In this document: positions 56,067-64,000 of the stretch, piece by piece
How the letters are laid out: every line of letters starts with the position of its first letter
Position numbering within the stretch: the stretch's first letter is position 1
Assembly: GCF_000374625.1 (NCBI RefSeq)
Contig: NZ_KB894765.1
Span: 124,001 to 188,000, forward strand
Direction: 5' to 3'
Length of the DNA: 64,000 nt
DNA from: Allobrachymonas chironomi DSM 19884
Lineage (GTDB): Bacteria; Pseudomonadota; Gammaproteobacteria; Burkholderiales; Burkholderiaceae_C
Notes under the pieces: model-generated
Seen by the model: only the letters and a program-made list of their open reading frames with translations
What the model was told of the DNA's origin: nothing
The model's database searches: none
Program-made: the position numbers and the translations under genes

Positions 56067-57434
56067 TCAGCCTGTTCGCCCCTCCCCTGCTTCGTCATCC
56101 AGCTTCCGCAGAAAAGTCAGCTTCTCGCCAATCCGGGATTCCAGCCCTCTCGGCACAGGCTGGTACCAGCCTGGTTCCGCCATGCCATCGGGCAGATAGG
56201 TTTCACCGGCGGCATAGCCATGCGGTTCCTCATGCGCGTAGCGATAGGCGCGGCCATGGCCCAGCTCCTTCATCAGCTTGGTGGGCGCATTGCGCAGGTG
56301 TACCGGCACTTCGCGGCTCTTGTCCTGACGCACAAAGGCGCGCGCCTGGTTGTAGGCGGTGTAACCGGCATTGCTCTTGGCCGCAATAGCCAGGTAGATG
56401 ACGGCCTGCCCCAGGGCCAGCTCGCCTTCGGGGCTTCCCAGCCGTTCATAGGTCAAAGCGGCATCGTTGGCGATCTGCATGGCACGCGGATCGGCCAGCC
56501 CGATGTCTTCCCAGGCCATGCGCACGATGCGCCGCGCCAGGTAACGCGGGTCGGCTCCGCCATCGAGCATGCGCGTCAGCCAGTACAGGGCGGCATCGGG
56601 ATGCGAGCCACGCACTGACTTGTGCAACGCCGAAATCTGGTCATAAAAGGCATCGCCTCCCTTGTCGAAGCGCCGCGCATTCAGCGTCAGCGCATTCTCG
56701 ACAAAGGCGCGGTCGATCTGGTCCGTGTGCGCCGCCTGCGCTGCCGTTTCGCACTGTTCCAGCAGGTTGAGAAAGCGGCGGCCATCGCCATCGGCATAGC
56801 CGATCATGGTGTTGATGGCCGCATCGTCGAAATGCAGATGCCCGAGCGCCCGTTCATGTGCCGCGGCAAACAGCTGGCGCAGCTCGTCATCGGTCAGCGA
56901 CTGCAGCACGTAGACCTGGGCACGCGACAGCAGCGCCGAGTTGACCTCGAAGGACGGGTTTTCGGTGGTGGCACCGATGAAGGTCACCAGCCCGGATTCG
57001 GCATAGGGCAGCAAGGCGTCCTGCTGCGACTTGTTGAAGCGGTGGATCTCGTCGACGAACAGGATGGTGTGGCGGCCCTGGGCCAGATGGCGCTCGGCCT
57101 GCTCCATGGCTGCGCGAATATCCTTGACGCCGCTGAACACCGCCGACAAGGCGATGAAGTCGCAGTCGAAGGCATGCGCCATCAGGCGCGCCAGCGTGGT
57201 CTTGCCGACGCCGGGCGGGCCCCACAGAATCATCGAATGCGGCTTGCCGGAGGCAAATGCCAGTTGCAGCGGCTTGCCTTCACCCAGCAGGTGCTGCTGG
57301 CCGATTACCTGCTCCAGCGTTTGCGGCCGCAGGCGCTCGGCCAGCGGTGCAGCAGCCGATGCCACACCGGCGGGGAGGCGGCCAGGGCTGGCCGGGGCGG
57401 GAACATGTCCAAACAGGTCTTCCATGGACTGCAT
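56067..57434 (-). CDS. rarA: Replication-associated recombination protein RarA (MgsA)
   Basis: RarA is a clamp-loader-like AAA ATPase that acts at stalled replication forks. The 455-residue protein has the LAERLRPQTLEQVIGQ start, Walker A WGPPGVGKTTLARL, Walker B LFVDEIHRFNKSQQDALL, and the C-terminal tetramerisation part with YLPDGM. The first ATG (57434) is kept because AGG lies a few bases upstream; ATG 57425 is an alternative. It is after lolA on the same strand. Confidence 0.95.
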   Translation of the reverse strand: MQSMEDLFGHVPAPASPGRLPAGVASAAAPLAERLRPQTLEQVIGQQHLLGEGKPLQLAFASGKPHSMILWGPPGVGKTTLARLMAHAFDCDFIALSAVFSGVKDIRAAMEQAERHLAQGRHTILFVDEIHRFNKSQQDALLPYAESGLVTFIGATTENPSFEVNSALLSRAQVYVLQSLTDDELRQLFAAAHERALGHLHFDDAAINTMIGYADGDGRRFLNLLEQCETAAQAAHTDQIDRAFVENALTLNARRFDKGGDAFYDQISALHKSVRGSHPDAALYWLTRMLDGGADPRYLARRIVRMAWEDIGLADPRAMQIANDAALTYERLGSPEGELALGQAVIYLAIAAKSNAGYTAYNQARAFVRQDKSREVPVHLRNAPTKLMKELGHGRAYRYAHEEPHGYAAGETYLPDGMAEPGWYQPVPRGLESRIGEKLTFLRKLDDEAGEGRTG

Positions 57435-57481
57435 GTTACCTGCTGGCGGCCTGCCCTGTCAGGGCGGCGCGGCAAATGCAG

Positions 57482-57514
57482 AACGGCACCAGAAGGAGTC
57501 CCCCTGGTGCCGTT
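57482..57514 (-). terminator. Hairpin after lolA
   Basis: A perfect 11-base-pair stem, AACGGCACCAG with its complement and an 11-base loop, about 25 bases after the lolA stop on the minus strand. The run of T is weak (TTCTGCATTT), so some readthrough to rarA is likely. Confidence 0.6.
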
Positions 57515-57538
57515 TGCGGCCTGACGCGCCTGACGGGC

Positions 57539-58225
57539 TTACTGCTTCAGGACATCGGCGCCAGCCGGCGGCTTGAAGTTGAAGCTCACGTTGGCCGGCA
57601 GCTTGCTGCCAAAGTTCTGGAACTGGATGTCGGAGCGCTGGCCAAAGTTGTCCTGGATCACCAGCGAACGCAGGTTCTTGCCCTGGAAGCCGATCATCAC
57701 GCTCTTGATCTGGCCATCCTGGGCCTTGGGTGTGGCGCGCACCCACTCCAGACCGTTCTGGGCCGGCGCGTTTTCCAGCTGGTAATGGGTCTGCAGCGAC
57801 TTCAGGCTGGTCGCCGATGCCACCAGGGCCGCCGGCGTGGCATCCAGCACCTGGGCCTGGCTGCGCTGCGTGACCTGGTTCAGGCCGGCGTCATACATCC
57901 ACAGCGTCTTGCCATCGGCCACAATGGTCTGCTTGAAGGGTTTGGTGTAATCGAAGCGGAACTGGCCCGGACGCTTGAAACTGAAGGTACCGGAGCTCTG
58001 GCGTGCCGTACCCTTCTTGTTCACATTGGTCACGGTCTGGGTAAAGGTTGCCTGGCCGGACTTGCTGTTCTTGATGTAGCTGTCGAGCGTTGCCAGGCCA
58101 TCGGCATGGGCCGCCCCGCTCCAGCCAGCCAGACCCACGGCCAGAATGGACGCAGCGCCCAGCAGGGAACGGCGGCCGGAAGCGGCAACAGGCGACAGGG
58201 ACTTGGCGGTTTCTTGCTTGATCAT
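57539..58225 (-). CDS. lolA: Outer-membrane lipoprotein carrier protein LolA
   Basis: LolA carries lipoproteins from LolCDE across the periplasm to LolB. The 228-residue protein has the family GQATFTQTV, SSGTFSFKRPGQFRFDY and WMYDAGLNQVT segments. The signal peptide contains GRRSLLG followed by a hydrophobic stretch and AHA-DG cleavage after residue 41; the RR at 18-19 with LL resembles a twin-arginine signal, though a Sec signal with two arginines cannot be ruled out. The ATG at 58225 has AAGGAG nine bases upstream; ATG at 58231 is only three bases from it. Confidence 0.93.
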   Translation of the reverse strand: MIKQETAKSLSPVAASGRRSLLGAASILAVGLAGWSGAAHADGLATLDSYIKNSKSGQATFTQTVTNVNKKGTARQSSGTFSFKRPGQFRFDYTKPFKQTIVADGKTLWMYDAGLNQVTQRSQAQVLDATPAALVASATSLKSLQTHYQLENAPAQNGLEWVRATPKAQDGQIKSVMIGFQGKNLRSLVIQDNFGQRSDIQFQNFGSKLPANVSFNFKPPAGADVLKQ

Positions 58226-58391
58226 CAGCATTTTCTCCTTGTTGGCCGACCTGCCACACAACCCCATGTCATGTGGCTGCAGACGTGCTGCTACAGGTCT
58301 CGCTGTCAGTTTAGAGGGGGAATCGGGCAGAGGTTCAGCCACAAGCGTTGCAAAAGTTCTGCCGTGGCAGAAAATGTAACAGCGAAAGGCG

Positions 58392-58438
58392 CAAGTCCCT
58401 GCCGGCCTTGCCACCACACAGGGACTTGTTACAAAACA
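58392..58438. repeat. Inverted repeat between ftsK and lolA
   Basis: CAAGTCCCTG and CAGGGACTTG are perfect 10-base arms with a 27-base spacer, just after the ftsK stop in minus-strand direction. It may be a weak terminator or processing site. Confidence 0.45.
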
Positions 58439-58456
58439 AGGACAGAAAGCTGACGC

Positions 58457-60832
58457 CTATTCGTCGCGATTCGGCACCAGGATGTCGCGCTGGCCGCTGG
58501 TGGACAGGCTGCTGACCAGTCCCGCACGCTCCATGTCCTCCAGCAGGCGGGCAGCGCGGTTGTAGCCGATACGCAACTCACGCTGCACCAGAGAGATGCT
58601 GGCCTTGCGCTTCTTCAGCACCACTTCCACGGCCTGGTCGTACATCGGATCCTGCTCGCTGCCGCCCTCGCCGTCCAGACCGCCTTCCTCGCCATCGACG
58701 GTGCCGCCTTCCAGCACGCCCTCGATGTAGTTGGCTTCGCCATGCTCCTTCAGGTAGGTCACGACACGGTGCACCTCGTCATCGCTGACAAAGGCACCGT
58801 GCACGCGGGTCGGCAGGCCATGGCCGGCCGGCAGGTACAGCATGTCACCCATGCCGAGCAGGCTTTCGGCCCCCATCTGGTCCAGGATGGTACGGCTGTC
58901 GATCTTGCTCGATACCTGGAAGGCGATACGGGTCGGGATGTTGGCCTTGATCAGGCCGGTGATCACGTCCACGCTCGGGCGCTGCGTGGCCAGGATCAGG
59001 TGGATGCCGGCGGCTCGCGCCTTCTGCGCCAGACGCGCAATCAGCTCTTCGATCTTCTTGCCAACCACCATCATCAGGTCGGCCAGCTCGTCGATCACCA
59101 CCACCAGATACGGCAAGCGCTCCAGTGGCTCGGGCGAATCGGGCGTCAGGCTGAACGGGTTGGGAATCAGCTCTTCACGGGCCTTGGCATCCTCGATCTT
59201 GGCGTTGTAGCCGGCCAGGTTGCGCACGCCCATCTTGCTCATCAGCTTGTAGCGGCGCTCCATCTCGCCCACGCACCAGTTCAGGCCATGGGCAGCCTGG
59301 CGCATGTCGGTCACGACCGGCGCAATCAGGTGCGGAATGCCTTCGTAGACCGACATTTCCAGCATCTTGGGATCGATCATCAGCAGGCGTACCTGCTCCG
59401 GCGTGGCCTTGTAGAGCAGGCTCAGGATCATGGCGTTGATGCCGACCGACTTGCCGGAACCGGTGGTACCGGCCACCATCACGTGCGGCATCTTGGCCAG
59501 ATCGGCCACCACCGGCGCACCGACAATGTCCTTGCCGAGTCCGACCGTCAGCAGCGACTTGCCATCGTGATAGGCATTCGAGCCCAGCACCTCGCTCAGG
59601 TGGATGGTCTGGCGGCGTGCATTCGGCAGCTCCAGCGCCATCAGGTTCTTGCCGGGAATGTTCTCGATCACGCGGATCGAAACCAGGCTGAGCGAACGCG
59701 CCAGATCCTTGGCCAGGTTGACGATCTGCGAGCCCTTGACCCCAGTCGCCGGCTCCATCTCGTAACGCGTCACGACCGGGCCCGGCTTGGCCGCCACCAC
59801 GCGCACCTCGACACCGAAGTCCTTGAGTTTTTTCTCGATCAGGCGGCTGGTCATTTCCAGCGTCTCGTGCGGAATCGATTCGCGGCTGGCCGGCGCCTCG
59901 TCCAGCAGGCTGATCTGCGGCAGCGTGCTGTCGGGCAGCTCGGTGAACAGCGGCTTCTGGCGCTCCTTGGCCACACGCACACTGGGTTCGGCCGCGACCG
60001 GGCGCACCGGTACATCGACCGCGACCGGAATCGGGTGGTTCTCGCGTACCAGCTCCAGTTCCTGCTCGACCTCGACCTCGCGCTGGCGGGCCGCCTCCTG
60101 GCCGGCGACCAGGTCGGCCGCCACTTCGCGGCGCGTGCGGGCCGCCTCCAGGCGCCGCTCGATCCAGGCGCCGATCTGCTGCGACACCTGGCCCCAGGAG
60201 AAACGGAACACCCAGGCAAAGGCCGCCACCAGCAGCACGATGCCGAGCACGCCGGAACCCAGGCCACCCAGGAAGGACACCATCAGCGGACCAACAAAGC
60301 TGCCCAGCATGCCGCCGGCTCCGCCAGGCAGCGAGGCCGCGCTGGCATACAGGCGGCTCCACTCCAGACCGGTGGCCGCGGCCAGCAGCACCAGCAGGCC
60401 CAGCCACCAGAACAGGCGTTGATCAAACCAGCCGAGCCAGCGCTGTTGCCAGCCGGCATCTTCAACGACTGCCTGCGGTGACGCCTCGGACAGCACCTGA
60501 CCGCGCATCCAGCTGCGGAACAGGCGCACCCAGCCGGCAAACAGGGCCAGGAACAGCAGCCAGACCGAACGGCCCAACAGGAAATAGCTGATGTCGGAGA
60601 CCCAGGCTCCGGCATGGCCGAGCCAGTTGCGGGGTTCGGAATAGACGCCAGTGGTGCTCCAGGCCGGATCAGCCGCATCGTGGCTGATCAAGGCGGCCAG
60701 CCAGAACACCAGCAGCAGCAGTCCGACAAACAGCACGGTCTCCTGGCTGAAACGCCGGAAAAAGGCCGGCACCAGGGGTTTGTCTTCTGCAGGAGCAGCT
60801 TCAGTCGGGGTATTGCGAATCAGGTATGCCAT
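58457..60832 (-). CDS. ftsK: DNA translocase FtsK
   Basis: FtsK pumps DNA at the division septum to finish chromosome segregation. The 791-residue protein has about four N-terminal membrane helices, a short linker, a motor with Walker [15 protein letters not shown] and Walker [13 protein letters not shown], and a C-terminal gamma winged-helix with [20 protein letters not shown]. It is a short-linker form compared with E. coli (1329 residues). It is on the minus strand between the Crp/Fnr regulator and lolA. Confidence 0.96.
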   Translation of the reverse strand: MAYLIRNTPTEAAPAEDKPLVPAFFRRFSQETVLFVGLLLLVFWLAALISHDAADPAWSTTGVYSEPRNWLGHAGAWVSDISYFLLGRSVWLLFLALFAGWVRLFRSWMRGQVLSEASPQAVVEDAGWQQRWLGWFDQRLFWWLGLLVLLAAATGLEWSRLYASAASLPGGAGGMLGSFVGPLMVSFLGGLGSGVLGIVLLVAAFAWVFRFSWGQVSQQIGAWIERRLEAARTRREVAADLVAGQEAARQREVEVEQELELVRENHPIPVAVDVPVRPVAAEPSVRVAKERQKPLFTELPDSTLPQISLLDEAPASRESIPHETLEMTSRLIEKKLKDFGVEVRVVAAKPGPVVTRYEMEPATGVKGSQIVNLAKDLARSLSLVSIRVIENIPGKNLMALELPNARRQTIHLSEVLGSNAYHDGKSLLTVGLGKDIVGAPVVADLAKMPHVMVAGTTGSGKSVGINAMILSLLYKATPEQVRLLMIDPKMLEMSVYEGIPHLIAPVVTDMRQAAHGLNWCVGEMERRYKLMSKMGVRNLAGYNAKIEDAKAREELIPNPFSLTPDSPEPLERLPYLVVVIDELADLMMVVGKKIEELIARLAQKARAAGIHLILATQRPSVDVITGLIKANIPTRIAFQVSSKIDSRTILDQMGAESLLGMGDMLYLPAGHGLPTRVHGAFVSDDEVHRVVTYLKEHGEANYIEGVLEGGTVDGEEGGLDGEGGSEQDPMYDQAVEVVLKKRKASISLVQRELRIGYNRAARLLEDMERAGLVSSLSTSGQRDILVPNRDE

Positions 60833-60854
60833 TCAACTTCCTTGGCAGCCGTCT

Positions 60855-61529
60855 TCAGTCTGCGTGCTGGCTGCGCGGGGTCAGCACAAAGCTGCCATCG
60901 GCACGCTCCACCAGAGTACCATCTTCCTCGAAGTGCTTCATCACGCGGCTGACCATCTCGCGGGAGGCTCCCACCATCTTGGCCACATCCTGGCGCGATA
61001 CTTTCTGGCGCAGCACCATGTGGTCTTCGGCATCGGTTTCTGCCATATCGACCAGCACCGCCTGCACGCGGCCATAGACATCCATCAGCGCCAGCGACTC
61101 GATCTGCTTGTCGGCCTTGCGCAGACGGCGCACCAGACCGCGCATGACCGATTCGGCCATGCTGGAGTTCTCGCGCAGGCTGTTGAGGAAGGCTTCGCGA
61201 TCCAGCGTGAGCACATCGGTCTGCACCTCGGCACGCACGGTGGCGGAATGCGGTTCGCCATCGATCAGGCTCATCTCGCCGATGCAATCCCCGACCTCGA
61301 GCGTGGCCATGATGACCTCGCGGCCACGATGGTCCTGCAGCAGGACGCGCGCCCGGCCGGACAGGATCATGTACAAGGTGCCGGAGATACGGCCTTCCTC
61401 CACGATGTTTTCACCACGCTTGAAGCGCTTTTTTCCGATATTGGCGTATAGCACGCTGGTTTGTGTCGATGTCAAGTCACTGAACAGGGGGACCCTGCGG
61501 ATCAGATCCAGATTGGAAACAATGGTCAT
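60855..61529 (-). CDS. Crp/Fnr family transcriptional regulator
   Basis: A 224-residue regulator with an N-terminal cyclic-nucleotide-binding fold (GDCIGEMSLIDGEPHSATVRA, the phosphate-binding cassette) and a C-terminal winged helix-turn-helix (VSRQDVAKMVGASREMVSRVMKHF). The cysteines of FNR are absent, so it is more like Crp than an oxygen sensor. The gene is divergent from trxB with 224 bases between and 22 bases ahead of ftsK. The signal and targets are unknown. Confidence 0.9.
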   Translation of the reverse strand: MTIVSNLDLIRRVPLFSDLTSTQTSVLYANIGKKRFKRGENIVEEGRISGTLYMILSGRARVLLQDHRGREVIMATLEVGDCIGEMSLIDGEPHSATVRAEVQTDVLTLDREAFLNSLRENSSMAESVMRGLVRRLRKADKQIESLALMDVYGRVQAVLVDMAETDAEDHMVLRQKVSRQDVAKMVGASREMVSRVMKHFEEDGTLVERADGSFVLTPRSQHAD

Positions 61530-61648
61530 GTCGTCTTTCCCTGGCTAGCCGGTCTCGCCGGTAACCGTCATTTTGCCCTAATAGCATGACATAAATAATG
61601 GATACTGCAGGGAAATGATCCATTACCCACCGACTGTGCCCGACATGA

Positions 61649-62710
<1,062 letters not shown>

Positions 62711-62732
62711 GCCGGATCCACACCGGAATCGC

Positions 62733-62756
62733 ACAGGGCAGCCCGGGCTGCCCTGT
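62733..62756 (+). terminator. GC-rich palindrome after trxB
   Basis: A perfect 24-base palindrome (left arm ACAGGGCAGCCC with its reverse complement) lies 22 bases after the trxB stop. There is no clear T-run, so it is a likely but unproven terminator between trxB and rpmB. Confidence 0.5.
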
Positions 62757-62796
62757 TGCATTGCTGCAAGTCCTTCCCGATAAACAGTTTTTGTTC

Positions 62797-62802
62797 TATA
62801 AT
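62797..62802 (+). promoter_or_regulatory. Probable rpmB promoter (-10 TATAAT)
   Basis: TATAAT at 62797-62802 matches the -10 box exactly; a TTCCCG 17 bases upstream is a weak -35. Transcription would start near 62809 and give a 158-base leader to rpmB that can form two hairpins (CAGCC...GGCTG at 62820-62833, and 62845-62875 with GCCTGC...GCAGGC). Confidence 0.6.
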
Positions 62803-62966
62803 CTGACGTTTTGCCGAATCAGCCGGGCGGCTGGTTTGTCAAATAAACCGCCTGCAAGCAGGCATACAGGGGTTTTCTTGGCCCGTGCATGCCGCAGGCG
62901 AGGTGCAGGACCGGCCAGCGTTGTCGGCCCTGTTATTGCAACAACCACAGTCAAAGGAGTGCTTCA

Positions 62967-63200
62967 ATGGCACGCAAATGTGAAGTCACGGGCAAGGGCC
63001 CGATGGTGGGCAACAACGTTTCCCACGCCAACAACAAGACCAAGCGCCGTTTCCTGCCCAACCTGCAGTCTCGCCGTTTCTGGGTAGAGAGCGAAAACCG
63101 CTGGGTGCGCCTGCGCGTGACCAACGCCGCCCTGCGCCTGATCGACAAGAATGGCATCGACTCCGTGCTCGCCGACATGCGTGCCCGTGGCCAGGCCTGA
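62967..63200 (+). CDS. rpmB: 50S ribosomal protein L28
   Basis: L28 is a small 23S-rRNA-binding protein. The 77-residue product begins [20 protein letters not shown] and has the family [19 protein letters not shown]. An AAAGGAG ribosome site lies seven bases before the ATG. It is followed after 29 bases by rpmG, as in most bacteria. Confidence 0.98.
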   Translation: MARKCEVTGKGPMVGNNVSHANNKTKRRFLPNLQSRRFWVESENRWVRLRVTNAALRLIDKNGIDSVLADMRARGQA

Positions 63201-63229
63201 TCCCCATAACTGACTGAAAGGACACCATC

Positions 63230-63400
63230 ATGGCAAGCAAAGGCGGACGCGAAAAGATCAAGCTGGAATCCACTGCAGGTACCGGCCACTTCTACACCAC
63301 GACCAAGAACAAGAAGACCATGCCCGAGAAAATGACGATCATGAAGTTTGATCCGAAGGCTCGCAAGCACGTCGAATACAAGGAAATCAAGCTGAAGTAA
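63230..63400 (+). CDS. rpmG: 50S ribosomal protein L33
   Basis: L33 is a 56-residue protein of the large subunit. The sequence has [19 protein letters not shown] and [20 protein letters not shown], as expected for Betaproteobacteria; the zinc cysteines of the other L33 type are absent. A GAAAGGAC ribosome site is before the ATG. Too short for most gene cut-offs; the terminator follows the stop. Confidence 0.97.
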   Translation: MASKGGREKIKLESTAGTGHFYTTTKNKKTMPEKMTIMKFDPKARKHVEYKEIKLK

Positions 63401-63421
63401 TTCAGCCCTTCCCTGTCCGGA

Positions 63422-63451
63422 AGCCCGCTGTTCATTCCAGCGGGCTTTTTT
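63422..63451 (+). terminator. Intrinsic terminator after rpmG
   Basis: AGCCCGCTG and CAGCGGGCT pair over nine bases with a 7-base loop and then a run of T, 22 bases after the rpmG stop. Confidence 0.92.
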
Positions 63452-63475
63452 GCGTCCGGAGCGCCAACCATGACA

Positions 63476-63501
63476 GCCACGGCAGTCACCGCTGCCGTGG
63501 C
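63476..63501 (-). terminator. Hairpin after the RsmB-like gene
   Basis: GCCACGGCAG and CTGCCGTGGC form a 10-base-pair stem with a 6-base loop, 14 bases after the methyltransferase stop on the minus strand. No real T-run, so it is a weaker candidate. Confidence 0.5.
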
Positions 63502-63514
63502 CGTTTCGCGGCGA

Positions 63515-64000
63515 TCAGTCCTTTTGCCAGACGGCGGCGAAGAAACCGTCCATGTCGTGCAGGTCCGGCCACAGGCGCAGATAGCGGCCAGCTTCGATCC
63601 CGCCCTGCCCCGGGCTGCCCAGCACCTCCGCCTGCTCCACCTTGCGCTGTGCCAGCAACTCCACCACATTCAGCGGCCTGAAGCCTGGGTGAGCCTGGCT
63701 GAAGGCTTCGGCGATGTGCTCATTCTCTTGCGGCAGCATGCTGCAAGTGGCATAGACCAGACGGCCACCGGATTTGACCAGGCGTGCAGCGCTGGCCAGG
63801 ATGGCACTTTGCCTGGCGGTCATCTCCTGCACCGTCTGTTCCGACTGGCGCCATTTCAGATCCGGGTTGCGGCGCAAGGTGCCCAGGCCGGAGCACGGGG
63901 CATCGACCAGCACGCGGTCGATCTTGCCGCTCAGACGCTTGATGCGATCGTCACGCTCATGCGCGATGGCCGCCGGGTGCACATTGCTCAGGCCGCTGCG
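63515..64000 (-). CDS. RsmB/NOP-family RNA (cytosine-C5) methyltransferase, 3' part (partial at window edge)
   Basis: About 160 C-terminal residues are visible and the frame runs off the window. It has the catalytic DAPCSG and the second cysteine in ATCSMLPQENE of the RsmB/NOP family, which methylate cytosine in rRNA. The segment LRRNPDLKWRQ fits. The end (LRLWPDLHDMDGFFAAVW) places it with the RsmB-like branch rather than clearly the E. coli RsmB (Sun); the N-terminal NusB-like domain, which would decide this, is outside the window. Confidence 0.9.
   Translation of the reverse strand, partial: RSGLSNVHPAAIAHERDDRIKRLSGKIDRVLVDAPCSGLGTLRRNPDLKWRQSEQTVQEMTARQSAILASAARLVKSGGRLVYATCSMLPQENEHIAEAFSQAHPGFRPLNVVELLAQRKVEQAEVLGSPGQGGIEAGRYLRLWPDLHDMDGFFAAVWQKD

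Overview
The window is a gene-dense, GC-rich stretch of a bacterial chromosome. Gene content and order point to a betaproteobacterium of the order Burkholderiales. The supporting blocks are coaE-zapD-yacG, rpsF-priB-rpsR-rplI, alaA-hom-thrC, cysI-DUF934-cysH-cysD-cysN, phaC-phaB, the block glmM/folP/ftsH/rlmE with yhbY, hisFIE-DUF4870-hinT-tatABC, and ftsK-lolA-rarA. An Alcaligenaceae-like relative is plausible, but the sequence alone does not settle genus. No phage, insertion sequence, transposase, CRISPR array or rRNA was seen. Almost everything is housekeeping; the one clear mobile element is an intein inside dnaB.

Layout. 1-8.8 kb: end of coaE, zapD, yacG, nadB and a LysE-type exporter on the plus strand, then sstT, nadC, nadA, a MutT-type hydrolase and a DUF815 ATPase on the minus strand (all three de novo NAD genes are here). 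8.9-10.5 kb: the rplI-rpsR-priB-rpsF ribosomal operon with a visible promoter. 10.5-18.4 kb: an AhpD-like protein, ppsA, an NlpE-like lipoprotein, and thrC, hom and alaA. 18.5-23.6 kb: Mth938-like protein, bcp, PIN-PhoH ATPase and fused PabB-PabC on the plus strand. 23.6-26.0 kb: dnaB on the minus strand, interrupted by a 350-residue intein. 26.2-33.2 kb: assimilatory sulfate reduction operon followed by a 7Fe ferredoxin and a thioredoxin-reductase-like ferredoxin reductase. 33.2-38 kb: thiD, two identical tRNA-Asn genes, phaB, phaC, pgeF. 38-45 kb: NUDIX, glmM, folP, ftsH, rlmE, yhbY, a glycosyltransferase. 45-51.7 kb: Tat translocase, HIT protein and the end of the histidine pathway in one co-oriented run, then an AscD-like iron-sulfur reductase. 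51.7-58.3 kb: VOC protein, livFGMH branched-chain amino-acid ABC genes, rarA, lolA. 58.4-64 kb: ftsK, a Crp/Fnr regulator, trxB, rpmB, rpmG and the 3' part of an RsmB/NOP-family methyltransferase.

Main discovery. DnaB is split at the Walker A lysine (K237, followed after splicing by the Walker A threonine) by an in-frame 350-residue intein. It starts with Ala instead of Cys/Ser and carries Trp in block B (W66), Cys in block F (C330) and Thr just before the terminal His-Asn (T348). That is the WCT signature of class 3 inteins, which splice through a block F cysteine. Two LAGLIDADG motifs with their acidic residues are present, so it may still be a homing element. Removing the 350 residues leaves a 471-residue DnaB, exactly the length of E. 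coli DnaB.

Functional links. The sulfur operon makes sulfide using an APS-type reductase and a single-chain sulfite reductase, for which the neighbouring ferredoxin and ferredoxin reductase are candidate electron donors. PhaC and PhaB make polyhydroxyalkanoate. PriB and DnaB both belong to replication restart and elongation. The Tat genes share a strand with the histidine genes. LolA in the same window has a twin-arginine-like signal peptide, which is noted as a question and not as a conclusion.
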